64,000 nt of DNA from Apostichopus japonicus. Its lineage: Eukaryota; Echinodermata; Holothuroidea; Aspidochirotida; Stichopodidae. The stretch lies in contig NC_092574.1 in NCBI RefSeq assembly GCF_037975245.1, positions 21,975,713 to 22,039,712 on the forward strand, read 5' to 3'. Positions within the stretch are counted from its first letter, which is position 1, and each line of letters opens with the position of its first letter. This document shows, in pieces, positions 50,248 to 61,170 of this stretch. The notes beneath the pieces were generated by a model. That model ran no database searches. It was not told the DNA's origin and saw only the letters and a program-made list of their open reading frames with translations. Position numbers and translations under genes: made by a program.

Positions 50248-50801
50248 GTAAGTCTATTAATATTATTATGATTACTTTTTAGTGTGTGTCTTAAAAGAAA
50301 TATCTCTAAGTCTATATATATATTGGGAATGAAAAAGTTTTAAAAAAAACATGTATTGTGGTCATGTATTTTTAATTTTAAACTTAGTGACATCAAAATT
50401 ATTGTGTAACATATGTACTGTGAAGATAATAATAATTCAGAGAATGTTATCAGATCTATGGTACATGACACTGGTCTATCATAGGGTGGTCAGATGTCCC
50501 GCTTTTAGGCCAGACAGTCCGGCAATTCAGTGCATTAACCACCACCCGGTATCAGCTCTTGACGGACATACAGTATGTTACTATATATCTCTCGCATTTC
50601 TAAGGATTTGAAGCGAAAATAAATAGTAAACGTTTAATGTTGACATATCCTACAGGGCAGCTACACAATTTTTAAAACTCTACAGTTTGTGTAAGTACTA
50701 CTGCATAATTATATGAATGTACATACACATTTACCTATTACTGTGCAAGCAAGTCTTACAATTTTGTAATACAGATCATACAACATTTGCAAGCTTTATA
50801 A

Positions 50802-51206
50802 CAGGGTTGTCCAACCTACGGCCCGCGGGCCACAGTCCGGCCCGCCGCAGGGTTGCGTCCGGCCCGCCAGAGATGCTGTACGGTGCGAAATTTTAGTGAG
50901 CAGATTTATTGATAACAATTTGAAGCAATATAATCAATCATTCGAACCTTCTGGGTCCAAATAACTGCATACAGGTCAGTTTGTGTGACACTCTCAGCGG
51001 AGGAGGGGGGGGGGGGCGGTCGGGCGGCTGTATTTTATTCATCTGTTTTATCAGGAATGAAAATAAATCAGTGCGCTCCGCGCGCAGTGCTCACATTTTG
51101 TTGCCTTGGGCTTTGGGCAAAAGATCGAGCGTAGGGTTCATGTGGCCCCCTCCTTCATCATAATCATTCCATGTGGCCCTCCTCTGCAAAAGGTTGGACA
51201 ACCCTG
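50802..51206. mobile_element. Nonautonomous hAT-type transposon, 405 bp
   Basis: The ends are inverted repeats: CAGGGTTGTCCAACCT on the left, AGGTTGGACAACCCTG on the right (perfect 16 bp). Perfect 8-bp target duplications CTTTATAA flank it at 50794-50801 and 51207-51214. The GC-rich subterminal GGCCCGCGGGCC is typical of one large group of animal hAT elements. No transposase is encoded; the plus-strand frame 50981-51163 is internal and passes through a poly-G run. Confidence 0.95.
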
Positions 51207-51214
51207 CTTTATAA

Positions 51215-54200
51215 TAAACTATATTGAAATTGTACTGATTTATTTCTGTGCACTTATATAGGTAAATATGTAACCAAGGCCTATAAATGATTCACATTCA
51301 GTGAAACATGGTTCATTACTAGCAACCAAACTTGTCCTGCCATCCCACAAGGGGATGTGTCAAGTCCTGATGGAAAGGGGGGGAGGGAAAGGGAGAGAGG
51401 GATGGTCAGAGAGTTACAGCTCTGGGAAGAGGGATCAATCTGGGGGCCAGAAAAAGTGGAGGTGACCGGAGAAACTTTGTGATAAAGGACTAGTGTATTT
51501 TCAAAAAGAGGCCCATAGACATAATTTCCCTGTGTGTTCGACCTGACTCTCCATTTAGGTGCTATGTCAGTGGCCACCCTAGTCTTCTACAGTATAACCT
51601 TAGAAAGGAAGAGGTTTTCAGATAAGTGTCCGCTAATGGTGTCATTTTCAAATTGTACTGCTTGCCTTCTTCCAAAGTGAACTTCAGTGTACTTGCGGAC
51701 ACAATAATGCTTGTTGCATATTCATATAAAACACTTTGTTTTAATTAAGTTACCTGATCAGTTAACACTTGCAGACTGTCTTACTCATGTATCTGCCTGA
51801 CTAAAGTCAAACATTTCTAAAGAGGCACCCTCAGTGGAGTGAAAAGGAGTGATATCAATTGATGATGAAAATCTGTCACAAAAAATTAATTGACAGATTT
51901 GAAGAAATGGTAGAATCGGGAAAAAAGATGTGGTGGGCCTTGACTTGGAAGTGCAGGGTCTGCAGGGGCGCAGTGCTCACTAGTTATCAGGTCTATGGGG
52001 GCTATGGTGTTGAGGGCTCCTTTGGAAAGCAGTGCTTCTGCACTGAGCAGGACTACCCTCATTAAAAATGACAATAATAAAAAATAATAAAAAAATATAG
52101 GTTAGTAATGTATTGTAGGGAAAGTACACTGATAGAGATGAGAAGTGTAAAGTCACTTGTGAAAACTCAAACGAGGGAATTGGGATGATTTGAAGAAACT
52201 GTTTAGTGGACTTGATGAGAGAGAGAGAGAGAGAGAGATCGTATGTACCAAAAATTTAGTACAAAAATCTATCCAAATTTGCAGCCTGTTGCTCTATGGC
52301 AAATTTAAAGTCGTAACTAGCTGTTTCTATATTTCCTGATGACCTTGATCATTTATCTAGAGTAATAGCAATTTACTTCACTCCTTTCATACAGCATCTG
52401 TCTCCAGTCTACTTCTAAGGCACTTTCCCACCTACCTTACCAACTGTATCAGTAGAGTTTAAAGTAACCGCACCTCCTATATCCCACATCTAGGGCCCTC
52501 CTCCCCCCCCCCCCCACTTTCTCTTCTTCATTAGCCTACCGTTCAGGAATTAAGTTAACTTATGTGTTCACAGAATTTCAATCCAGGAATATCCACTTGG
52601 GTTTCTAGGTTGTGATTTTCTTTGAGTCAAGAGACCTTTCTTGTATGAATTAGCTGTATTGAAAAGTAAACAGCTCTGCTTCAAATAGCTCAGAGCGAGA
52701 TTCTTTATCTACTTTAAAAGTAACAGGTTTTTTGCAACATTTCTAATCTGTGGAATTAGGAAAGGTTTATTAAAGGATGTAGTTAGCTATGGTTCAACTT
52801 TACCTTTCAAAAACTTAATAATTGTATGGACTGTAGACATTTTGTTTGAATATGCCAAGTGTACATGTAACAGGTGAATCTCATCTTTCCAGGTTAGGGT
52901 CAATTAGTAAATGCAACTACACTGACACATCTGCAGTTAAATTTGTAGACACGGTGATCTGTCTGCCAAAGAAAAATAACTAAATTATATATTTTGCTCT
53001 TTGATTTTCTTGCCTTCAATTAGTGCTTCTAGTGCATTATTGTGCGTCAAGACTAAAAAACAGACCTTGTATCGTCAAGGCCACAAGTGAAATTCAAATT
53101 GTTTGCTCCCCGTAGTTCGAGAAATTTCATGATATGAGAGACGAGTTCAGTCATCCTCATAACTCCGAAGGTGAAGAGAGAGGATTTTCTTTGGCATGTC
53201 TCGATCACTTTTATTTGGGTTTCATGAAATTTGGATCATGAAATTTCTTATCGAATTAGAACATTGTGAGTTGATCCTTTCTTCAAGGGTAGATATAAAA
53301 GTGATGAGTCGGCTCATACTGTTTTATTTAATTAGGATTTTCTTGTACGAAAAGAGCTACACTTGAGCGTCTTGTTCGTTCCAAAATATAATGCTGCGAT
53401 TTTCTAGAAGGGTTCTGGTGCCCCGGGGTGGGGATGGGGGTTTGTGAGGGTAAAGAGAGAAGGAGAGGGAAAAATATGTTTGAACTGAGGGGGTGGAGCA
53501 TTTGGTTTTTGCTGGTCTATCATCAGTTGGGAAAAAATAAGATGGCCTGATCACAGTTTCACAGGCACTATAAAGTCGCATAGAAGAATATGTATAGGAA
53601 CAGTAGTTCAGGTGCACCCAGCCCCTCTTTAGTAGAATATCAGGTATAAGCTCTTGTTTCTAATCACCAACAACTGCCTTTGTTGACTACAGTACAAATC
53701 AAGTTTTTCATTTATTATCAAACATACTTTCCTAATCACCCATATTATCAAATCAAAATAATTGTCTTTAATTCCTCCGAAGATGTTGTTCCAGTAGCTG
53801 GGTGGTTTCATGTTGTAAGCACTTCTCCCTACCTTTCCTTTAATCTGCTAGCAAATATTCCCCATGCATATTTATGGCTTCTCATGATGGCATTGACAGC
53901 AGAAACAAGAAAATTTAGGGACCGTTGGGGCCTGGTGGCAGGGTTTTAAACATTGTGATTCAACAGGGTAAAGTTCACTATAAGTGTGATGGTGACATGA
54001 TCCAGTACACTGAAATGGTTTGGTCTTGGAAGTTAAACAATTGTACAGTGCAGTCGATGGTTGAGAAAAACTGTTCAATATAGTGTTCATTCGACATGAA
54101 ACGGGATTCAAAGACTGCTCGGTTGTCCAGAAAACAAATGGAAAAAATCACATTAATCTTATTCGTCCAAAGTAGAGTGGCTGGAATGGGATGCATTGAA

Positions 54201-54719
54201 ATAAGAACGGGTGAGGGGGAGGAGGAAGGGGGATGAACAGAGAATATCATTGAGGCATTTGGTGAAATGAAGGAAACCAGTAGTTGTCATATTTGAGTTC
54301 AATAGAGCCTTACTACAGTATAGTTAGAACAGTTACTACAGTTCAGTACAGAAGATTGACATTAAAGAGGAAGTAGTATTGCATGGGAGGTAATGAAATC
54401 TGCAACAGCTTCAAGTTTCATTGGTATATGATGCAATTGAACAGACAAGTAAATTTAGGATGGCTGATTCAACATACTCTTTAAATCCACATTTTTCTTT
54501 TTACATACCCATCTCCAATATGGTCTTTTCAAACTGATGTTTTAATAATATGCCAAAAAGTTGACATAATTGTCATTTCAATTTGGCTAGGCGAGGTAGT
54601 ATTTATAGTTGTGCATTATCTGTAACATTGTTCAATTTTGTATAACAAACATGGCAAAACTGACTAAGCTGCTATAAACAGAGTCCTATACATTACCACT
54701 ACTGCTATACCTAGTGACA
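51215..54719 (+). other. Intron-like DNA, no gene seen
   Basis: Purine-rich tract near 51365-51400, a (GA)n run at about 52218-52238, and a C-rich run near 52501-52515. CpG is moderate at 53070-53420. No exon is supported. Confidence 0.45.
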
Positions 54720-55319
54720 ATCATTCGCTCATTTATGAATATTTTCTGTTGATGCTTCTGTACATGTTATGTTCCTTGAATGCAAACAGTTGATTACTCA
54801 TCTCACACCATCTGGAGTGATATGTATGCAGTACCGTGTGCAAGAGGAAATGAAGGAATGTATGCCATCTTAAGATTTTCCCTTTTTGCTTTTGAATCAT
54901 AGCTAGGTACTTACTGTACACAGCAGCAACTATTCAACTGTAACTTTTACATTTTTACATTTTTTCATGTCACATGTTTTGCTTTAAACAATATAAAGCT
55001 AATTTCTTACTATAACACAGCACAAACTATTCACTCATATTCATAACATTACTGTTTGTATCCATCTGTACACGTAATGTTTCTTGAACACTTACTATAT
55101 GTTCAGTTTTTCCATAAACAGTTGATTTCTCATCTCAAACCATCGGCAGTGATTTACTGTGTGCAAGGGGAAAGGGGCGAAAGAAATAGAAGCATCTCTG
55201 CTTTGTTGGTCCTGTATCATTTTACATGGCACATGATTTGCTTTAAATAATATATAAAGCCAGCTACTTAATTACTATACACAGAGAAAACTATTCACTC
55301 ATAGTCAACATTACTGTTT

Positions 55320-55630
55320 ATACAACACCTTATTATATTCCGGCCATTTGATTGGTCAATTGCTCGTCGATTGCATGCAAAATCCGCTCTATTGCACTCT
55401 ATGAAATAGAACCATGGGTTATACTTTTTTGATAGCGCTTTCTTCAATGGTAAGAGAGCAGAGAAACCTGTCTGTTCAAAACAATCTGTTGCATGAGTGC
55501 ATTTTACATCCAATTCGTTGAAAGATGTAATTTGTTCCATTCAACTCAGCTGTGCCTAGTTGAATGGAACATTCCATCTTTCAACTCATGAAATATTTGC
55601 ACTATTGCACTCATAACCATTCATTATTTG
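55320..55630. mobile_element. Probable inserted nonautonomous element with central hairpin
   Basis: This segment interrupts the tandem module and has different composition (more CpG). It contains CCGGCCATTTGATTGGTCAA near its left side and the long hairpin at 55517-55585. I could not define clean ends or a target duplication, so the limits are approximate. Confidence 0.4.
55517..55585. repeat. Long hairpin, ~25-bp arms
   Basis: GTTGAAAGATG and GTTCCATTCAAC on the left pair with GTTGAATGGAAC and CATCTTTCAAC on the right, leaving small internal bulges and a 13-base loop. This is far beyond a chance palindrome. Confidence 0.8.
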
Positions 55631-55950
55631 TATAATGTTAGAGGAAACGGATGAAAGAAATACAAGCATCTCTGCTTTGTTGGTCCTGTATTATTGTATA
55701 TGGCACATGATTTGCTTTAAATAATATATATAGCCAGCTATGTAATTACTTTACACAGAGAAAACTATTCACTCATAGTCAACATTACACTCTTCTATAA
55801 AATGTTATGAGCTCCTTGAATGCATACTATGGTGTTTCCATAACAGTTGATTTCTCATTTCACACCATCTGCAGTTTTGTACAGTGAATGCCCTGTGTAC
55901 AGTGAATGAAATAGAAACCTCTCTGCCTTGTTGGGCCTGTATCAGTTTAC

Positions 55951-58282
55951 TAATTTCTCTGATTCCTTTATTAAGACAATCCAAATGGCCCAGCGAGGGG
56001 CAATACATATATGTACGGACAGATAAAGAGACCACAACCCCCGACTGCAGGCAGTTGAAATTTATTGGACTAAAAACAGTAAAAGAAAGAAAAGGAAAAG
56101 CAATATTAACAAATTTCTATTCAGGGCATTGGAATCTAAAACAGGGTTGATTAACTTTGGTAATTAACCTTTGCGTTATTTGTATTGGCACAGGTCGTAT
56201 TAACATTCATGTTCATCAAAGTTGTAGTAAAAGGGCAATTAATCATAATAAACAGGGTTAAGATGTCAATGTGAATATTGACAGGTTTGACAACTTCATG
56301 GCTGATGAAAATCTTTGTCTACTAATGTAATGTGTAAATATTTGTCAGGAATATTTTTGCAAATGTAATCTTAACCCTGGGGAAATTATTTGAAAAGTTG
56401 AGATGTATAATATTACTTGAACTTAGTGTATAACTATATAGCACAACCTTGTTGCACAGATGTGGTTTTGTTTTTAAAACTATAACCAGGTGCTCAGCTA
56501 GATTTTAGGGACCCTAGTATGGGGAGGGGGAGGGGGGAAGGTGGGTACTATGTGAAATCTAGCAGTGATCCAACTGCTGCAGCTGTGATCTTGAACCGAG
56601 CATCCCATTTAGTGCCTCAGATGAAAACAGCACCTTCAGTGACTGAGAGGACAGTCAGCGCCTTCGTCATCTCAACCCAACAGCACTCTTTGCACCTCAG
56701 ACCAAGCAGCACAGTGGTTCCAGGCTGGTGAGATGGTAGGCCAGGCTACCCCTGGCTTACTCACATCCCTCTTTCAAAGTGTTAGGACATTGATGGATAA
56801 CATTTGTCTTTAACTTACTCTGGTGGCTCAAAACTATTTCGTCTGCACTATTTAGCACCAATGAAATGGATTGAGTCTTACAAGGTACTGTACATTTATT
56901 GCTCTTTGCTGGAAACCAGCTCTTCAAGTAAAATGGTTATTTTTACACTCTGTTGATAAACATTGAATGTCAAGGTCTCCTCAGATATCTTCAATTTTTT
57001 TTAGACATTTGTAGAGAGAAATTATTGTTGAAAACTGTATGGTCACACATAGTCAAATAATTCAGACAATTTACTACAGAGGTTTGCTTGCTTACATTTA
57101 ATTTGATCCTGTTTATTACAAGGTGTCTTTGGACTATGAATAGCAACCTTTAGCAGAACACTTTTGATACCTGTCAAGTTTATCATGTTGAATTATGGGC
57201 ACCGATAAACAGACGGATTTCAATCCACACAGAGAAGTTTACAACACTTTGTCATTCAATGCTGTCAAGTGATTAAATGGGATTACTTCTTTCAATGAAG
57301 CAATTTACTTAAATACCTATAGAATTTACTTCCCTCACTTATTACCGACCCACCTCGTTACAGTAGAGAGCATGATTTCCATTCAGTCATTACCAGTGAG
57401 ACCAGGGATCATTGTTTTAAGTGACACCAGTGGTTTCATATTACTATAGATTCATACCTTAACCAGCGTATTTACTTGTATTTACTCTGCCCTATCCCGA
57501 AGGACATTTTTTTATTAAAATAACTTGCATATCATGTGACTGCATCAGGCAATATCATGGTGAGATCAAGTTATTTTCAGTTGTTCTCAGGCCTATCCAT
57601 GTGACTGTCATGTTTGATTTATACTTTTCCACAATTTTTCCTTTTTTTTTTCCCTTTTAAAATTGCAGTGTTGTTTTGATCAATTGTATTGTGTTACATG
57701 GGACGAGTTATTCATGACGTTAAACCATCATTTGCCATGGTGGGTCATAAGATGAGTTAAACATATCAATTGTCTCCCATCAACTCCATCAGAGATTGGC
57801 CATGTTACAAGTCTTTTCTTACTACTAGTTTTATTTATGAGTAAACATAATTAGCTTACTATGCACATTGATGATGTAAAGGATATGTGACAGCCTAATA
57901 AAATGTTAGTTATCCCTTTGTTTTCACAACCTCTGTCTCAAGGACACTGAACACAGGTTTGTGGCATATAAGGCTATTTATTTTTTATATTTTTTATTGT
58001 ATTCTTTGAAAAGAGGAACATCACATCATTCAAATGATATGTGTGAGCTTGTAATCAGGGGTTAATGTAGTAAGGGCTAAATTAACAATTTGGACAATCC
58101 CAACACTCTACATCATAGTTTGCACATATTTAATGGTTTTCCCAGATTCATCAAAACTTCAAATGTGTATATCTTGGAAAAGAAAAGGGCTTTTCGGAAA
58201 ATTTCAAGAGATTTGATTGAGATAATTATCGGACACAACAAATGTACTGACTATGGAAAAAATTGGCTAGATATTGATAGAC
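55951..58282 (+). other. Intron-like DNA; one GC-richer frame of unknown origin
   Basis: The plus-strand frame 56519-56731 overlaps a GC-richer stretch (56565-56730) that is coding-like on both strands. The minus strand reads AAAVGSLLDFT and KECCWVEMTKALTVLSV with one stop between. This may be a decayed mobile-element protein fragment. I do not recognise the family and do not call a gene. Confidence 0.3.
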
Positions 58283-58625
58283 CTTAAAGATCTGCTTTAT
58301 TGGCTCCAATTTTAGCACACTATAGCTAGGAAAGTTTTGTGATTACGTAATCGACCTGCCATAGTCGGAAATCGACCCGGGCTCTAAATTTAGCCTGCAA
58401 AGCTTCTTAACGCCATTAGGCTCTTTGGGTAAACTCTGTGTGGAAATATGTTCATGTCAACACACAAAAACCCTCATACTAGAAAAAATATGTGGCAGGC
58501 GTTGCAGACGAATTGGTCAAAAGAGGTCATTTTACAACCAAGGCAGGTCGATTATGTTATCTCAAGAAACTTTTCCATGATAGCGTGCTACAGTTGGGGT
58601 CTATACGGCTGACCATTAAAATCTG
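58283..58625. mobile_element. Foldback (TIR) element, ~340 bp
   Basis: Imperfect inverted repeats of about 80 bp flank a central spacer of about 180 bp. The inner ends are identical (AATCGACCTGCC at 58349-58360 and GGCAGGTCGATT at 58543-58554), and similarity continues outward through TAGCACACTAT/ATAGCGTGCTA and CTCCAA/TTGGGG. There is no coding capacity. A piece with the same right-hand end (ATAGCGTGCTATAATTTGGG) lies near 11001-11020, so this is a repeat family. No clear target duplication was found. Confidence 0.72.
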
Positions 58626-60490
58626 TCTCAGTTGAATACCATCTATAGTTCCTGTGATATATCTTTGCACTTGTATAGCAATTTGGGAGATTTCATTTTT
58701 CTGTACAAATACAGGATTGGAGCTATATTCCTTTTTACATGATTTCAGTGAAATCTGTATTTGATAAAGAAACCTTTATTTAACATCCATCTCCTATGAA
58801 TTCCTAAAATAACTTTCCATAAAAACATTTGTCATGACTTTGTAATGTACCCCGGTATGCTCTAGTTCAAAACATGTCGGTTTAAAATATATATCGTTAT
58901 GTACAGTCACTGATATCACTTCAGAATTAATTAGAGATAGATGTTTCATCAATTTTAATTGTTCATCGAAGAGTTAAATTCCCAAAAGGTAGCAGCTGGT
59001 CTGTTTAAGTTACTACCGAGCTAGAATTAATTTCAATATTCTCAGGAATCTACATAGATATTCGTCAAGAACTGCATGAATGAGTTTAAATAGGTGGATG
59101 AAATGACTATATATGTATGTAAAACGATAGCAAGGAGTTTTAAGGAGGGCTTTAAAATACTGAACAGTTCAACAGTGTTTTGGAGTTAAAATTTACTATT
59201 TTTTTCCAAATGCTATTTCATACAGAAATCCCATATGAAACCGTATATCTAATTTATATGTTTACTTTATTGGCAATGTTTCATTTCAAGAGTGAAGTAA
59301 GTCCACAAACTTTTTTTGTTGTTTTCTAATTTGTCAGTGAAACATGCACTTTTTAGTAAGTTGGAAATTGCTTATGAAATAGTACACAACTTATTTGAAT
59401 TCAATGCTTGGTTTAGTCAAAGGTAATTAAACAGTTTAACAATGAAGGTATTATAAAACTGTAAATAATTCTCATGAATGAATTTTGTGTTTTCAATTTA
59501 TGACCTTATTTCTCTCCACATGTTATTTTATGACCATTTTTAGCAAAAGCTAACACAACCAGGTATAGTTTGACAACAATTTCAATGTTTTTCTTCTTTC
59601 AATAAACAAGTTGGTAGTCATAGTTTATATTTTAATATTGTACAGGCAACAAAGGAATGGAATAATTGAAACCTTCCAAAAGGTGTCATATTAATTTGAC
59701 TGTTTGATAAGTAACAATTATGAATAGGAATCCTTTAATTAATTTATTAATTAGTACTATTTACTTGGCAGAAACCAGTATTTTATTTATAAATTGATGC
59801 TTACACAAGCTAGCCAAACAGGCAAATACAATTAAGTTAAAATTAAATCCAGGTGCTATGAAAGTAAACTTCCCCCATTTGCTTGTTGTACATAAAGGAT
59901 ACATCAATAGAATAGCCATTGTTAAGCACATAATTTCTTTGCAATGATCATGGCAGGTGAGAAATCTCCCACATGTTCTACCAGTAGTGTTAATGACACT
60001 ACTGTGAATAGTTAATAGTCAATAAAATATATCAGGGTCCCTGGGAGAAAGAAGAATTGCATGTTTTCAAAACAGATTTATCGTACCACCTAATCACAAC
60101 ATTTTAATATCTGTCTGGTATAGTGAATGCATTGAGAGTCCAAGGGGGGTGGTTGGGGGGGGGAGGAATATTCCTTGGCAAGCATACATAGAATAACACA
60201 TTCATGATGGTACTTAATTTTGGAAAAGGTCGTTAGCAGGATTATGGAACAATAGGGTAAAGTTTCCACGATGAGGCCTTTGCAAATCTCTGTTATGATG
60301 CAGAGGTGGTTTCATTGTTTTGATTTCTGTACCCCAGCTGTTGCGTCGTATTAAATTTTGTGACATCCTCTGTATGGTCCATGATCTTCAATCAATGCAT
60401 GGGTGAGGCATGTATGTCATCTTTCCTAAGCTATTTGGTTTAAAGTCCCTACATGTATGTTTTCTTATGTCACTGACATTGCCAGATGCT
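58626..60490 (+). other. Intron-like DNA, no gene seen
   Basis: No exon or repeat with clear boundaries, apart from a G-rich run near 60144-60164. Confidence 0.45.
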
Positions 60491-60529
60491 GTACATATTT
60501 GAAAGGGAATGAAGAAGGGAGGAGAAAGC

Positions 60530-61170
60530 GTGGGGTAAGGGCTTGCATGGAGGAGGAGCAGCAGGGGTACTGGAGGTGGAGTGGTGGATGAAGAGGAAAG
60601 GGGGGGGAAGGGCTTACATGGAGGAGGAACAGGATTGGAGTGGTGGTTTAAGAGGAAAGAGGTAGGGCTTGCAAGGAGGAGGAGCGGGAGGTGACCGGAG
60701 GTGGAGTGGTGGAAGAAGAGGAAAGGGGGGTGGGGAAGGGCTTACATGGAAGAGGAACAGGATTGGAGTGGTGGGTGCATGAATAGGAAAGTGGGAAGAG
60801 CTTGCATGGAGGAGGAACAGGATTGGAGTGGTGGTTTAAGAGGAAAGAGGTAGGGCTTGCAAGGAGGAGGAGCGGGAGGTGACCGGAGGTGGAGTGGTGG
60901 AAGAAGAGGAAAGGGGGGTGGAGAAAGTGGGTGCACGAAGAGGAAAGTGGGAAGAGCTTGCATGGAGGAGGAACAGGATTGGAGTGGTGGGTTAAGAGGA
61001 AAGGGGAAGGGCTTGCAAGGAGGAGGAGCCGGAGTTGGCATTGTGGTTGAAGAGGCAAGGGGCAAGGCTTCAATGGAGGAACCGGAGGTGGAGTGATGGG
61101 TGAAGAGGAAATGGGAAGGGTTTGCATGGAGGAGGAGCCAGAGGTGGTGTGTTGGTGGGTGATGAGGAGT
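60530..61170 (+). repeat. Purine-rich minisatellite, ten units
   Basis: The landmark GCTTGCATGGAGGAGGA (with variants GCTTACATGG, GCTTGCAAGG) recurs about ten times from 60541 to 61121, mostly every 54-73 bp. Units also contain GATTGGAGTGGTGG and AAGAGGAAAG. A higher-order repeat of about 188 bp is visible: the block from 60643 recurs from 60831 nearly unchanged. The minus-strand proline/serine-rich frames (60648-61127, 60742-61065) and the plus-strand glycine-rich frame (60857-61096) are translations of the repeat, not proteins I would annotate. Confidence 0.92.

Larger units (their letters stand above)
54720..55950 (+). repeat. Large tandem duplication, several diverged copies
   Basis: A module recurs three to four times (about 54725, 55030, 55640 and 55780 onward). 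Shared landmarks include CAGTTGATTTCTCATCTCA, AGCATCTCTGCTTTGTTGGT, GGCACATGATTTGCTTTAAA and GAAAACTATTCACTCATAGT. The order and spacing vary because of the insertion at about 55320-55620. Two minus-strand and two plus-strand frames across this region are accidental. It looks like repeated segmental duplication or a nested, decayed mobile element. Confidence 0.75.

Noticed and set aside
60648-61127. 159-codon proline/serine-rich minus-strand frame
   Set aside because: It is the translation of the purine-rich minisatellite; other frames and the opposite strand are open there too, as expected for a repeat without stop codons.
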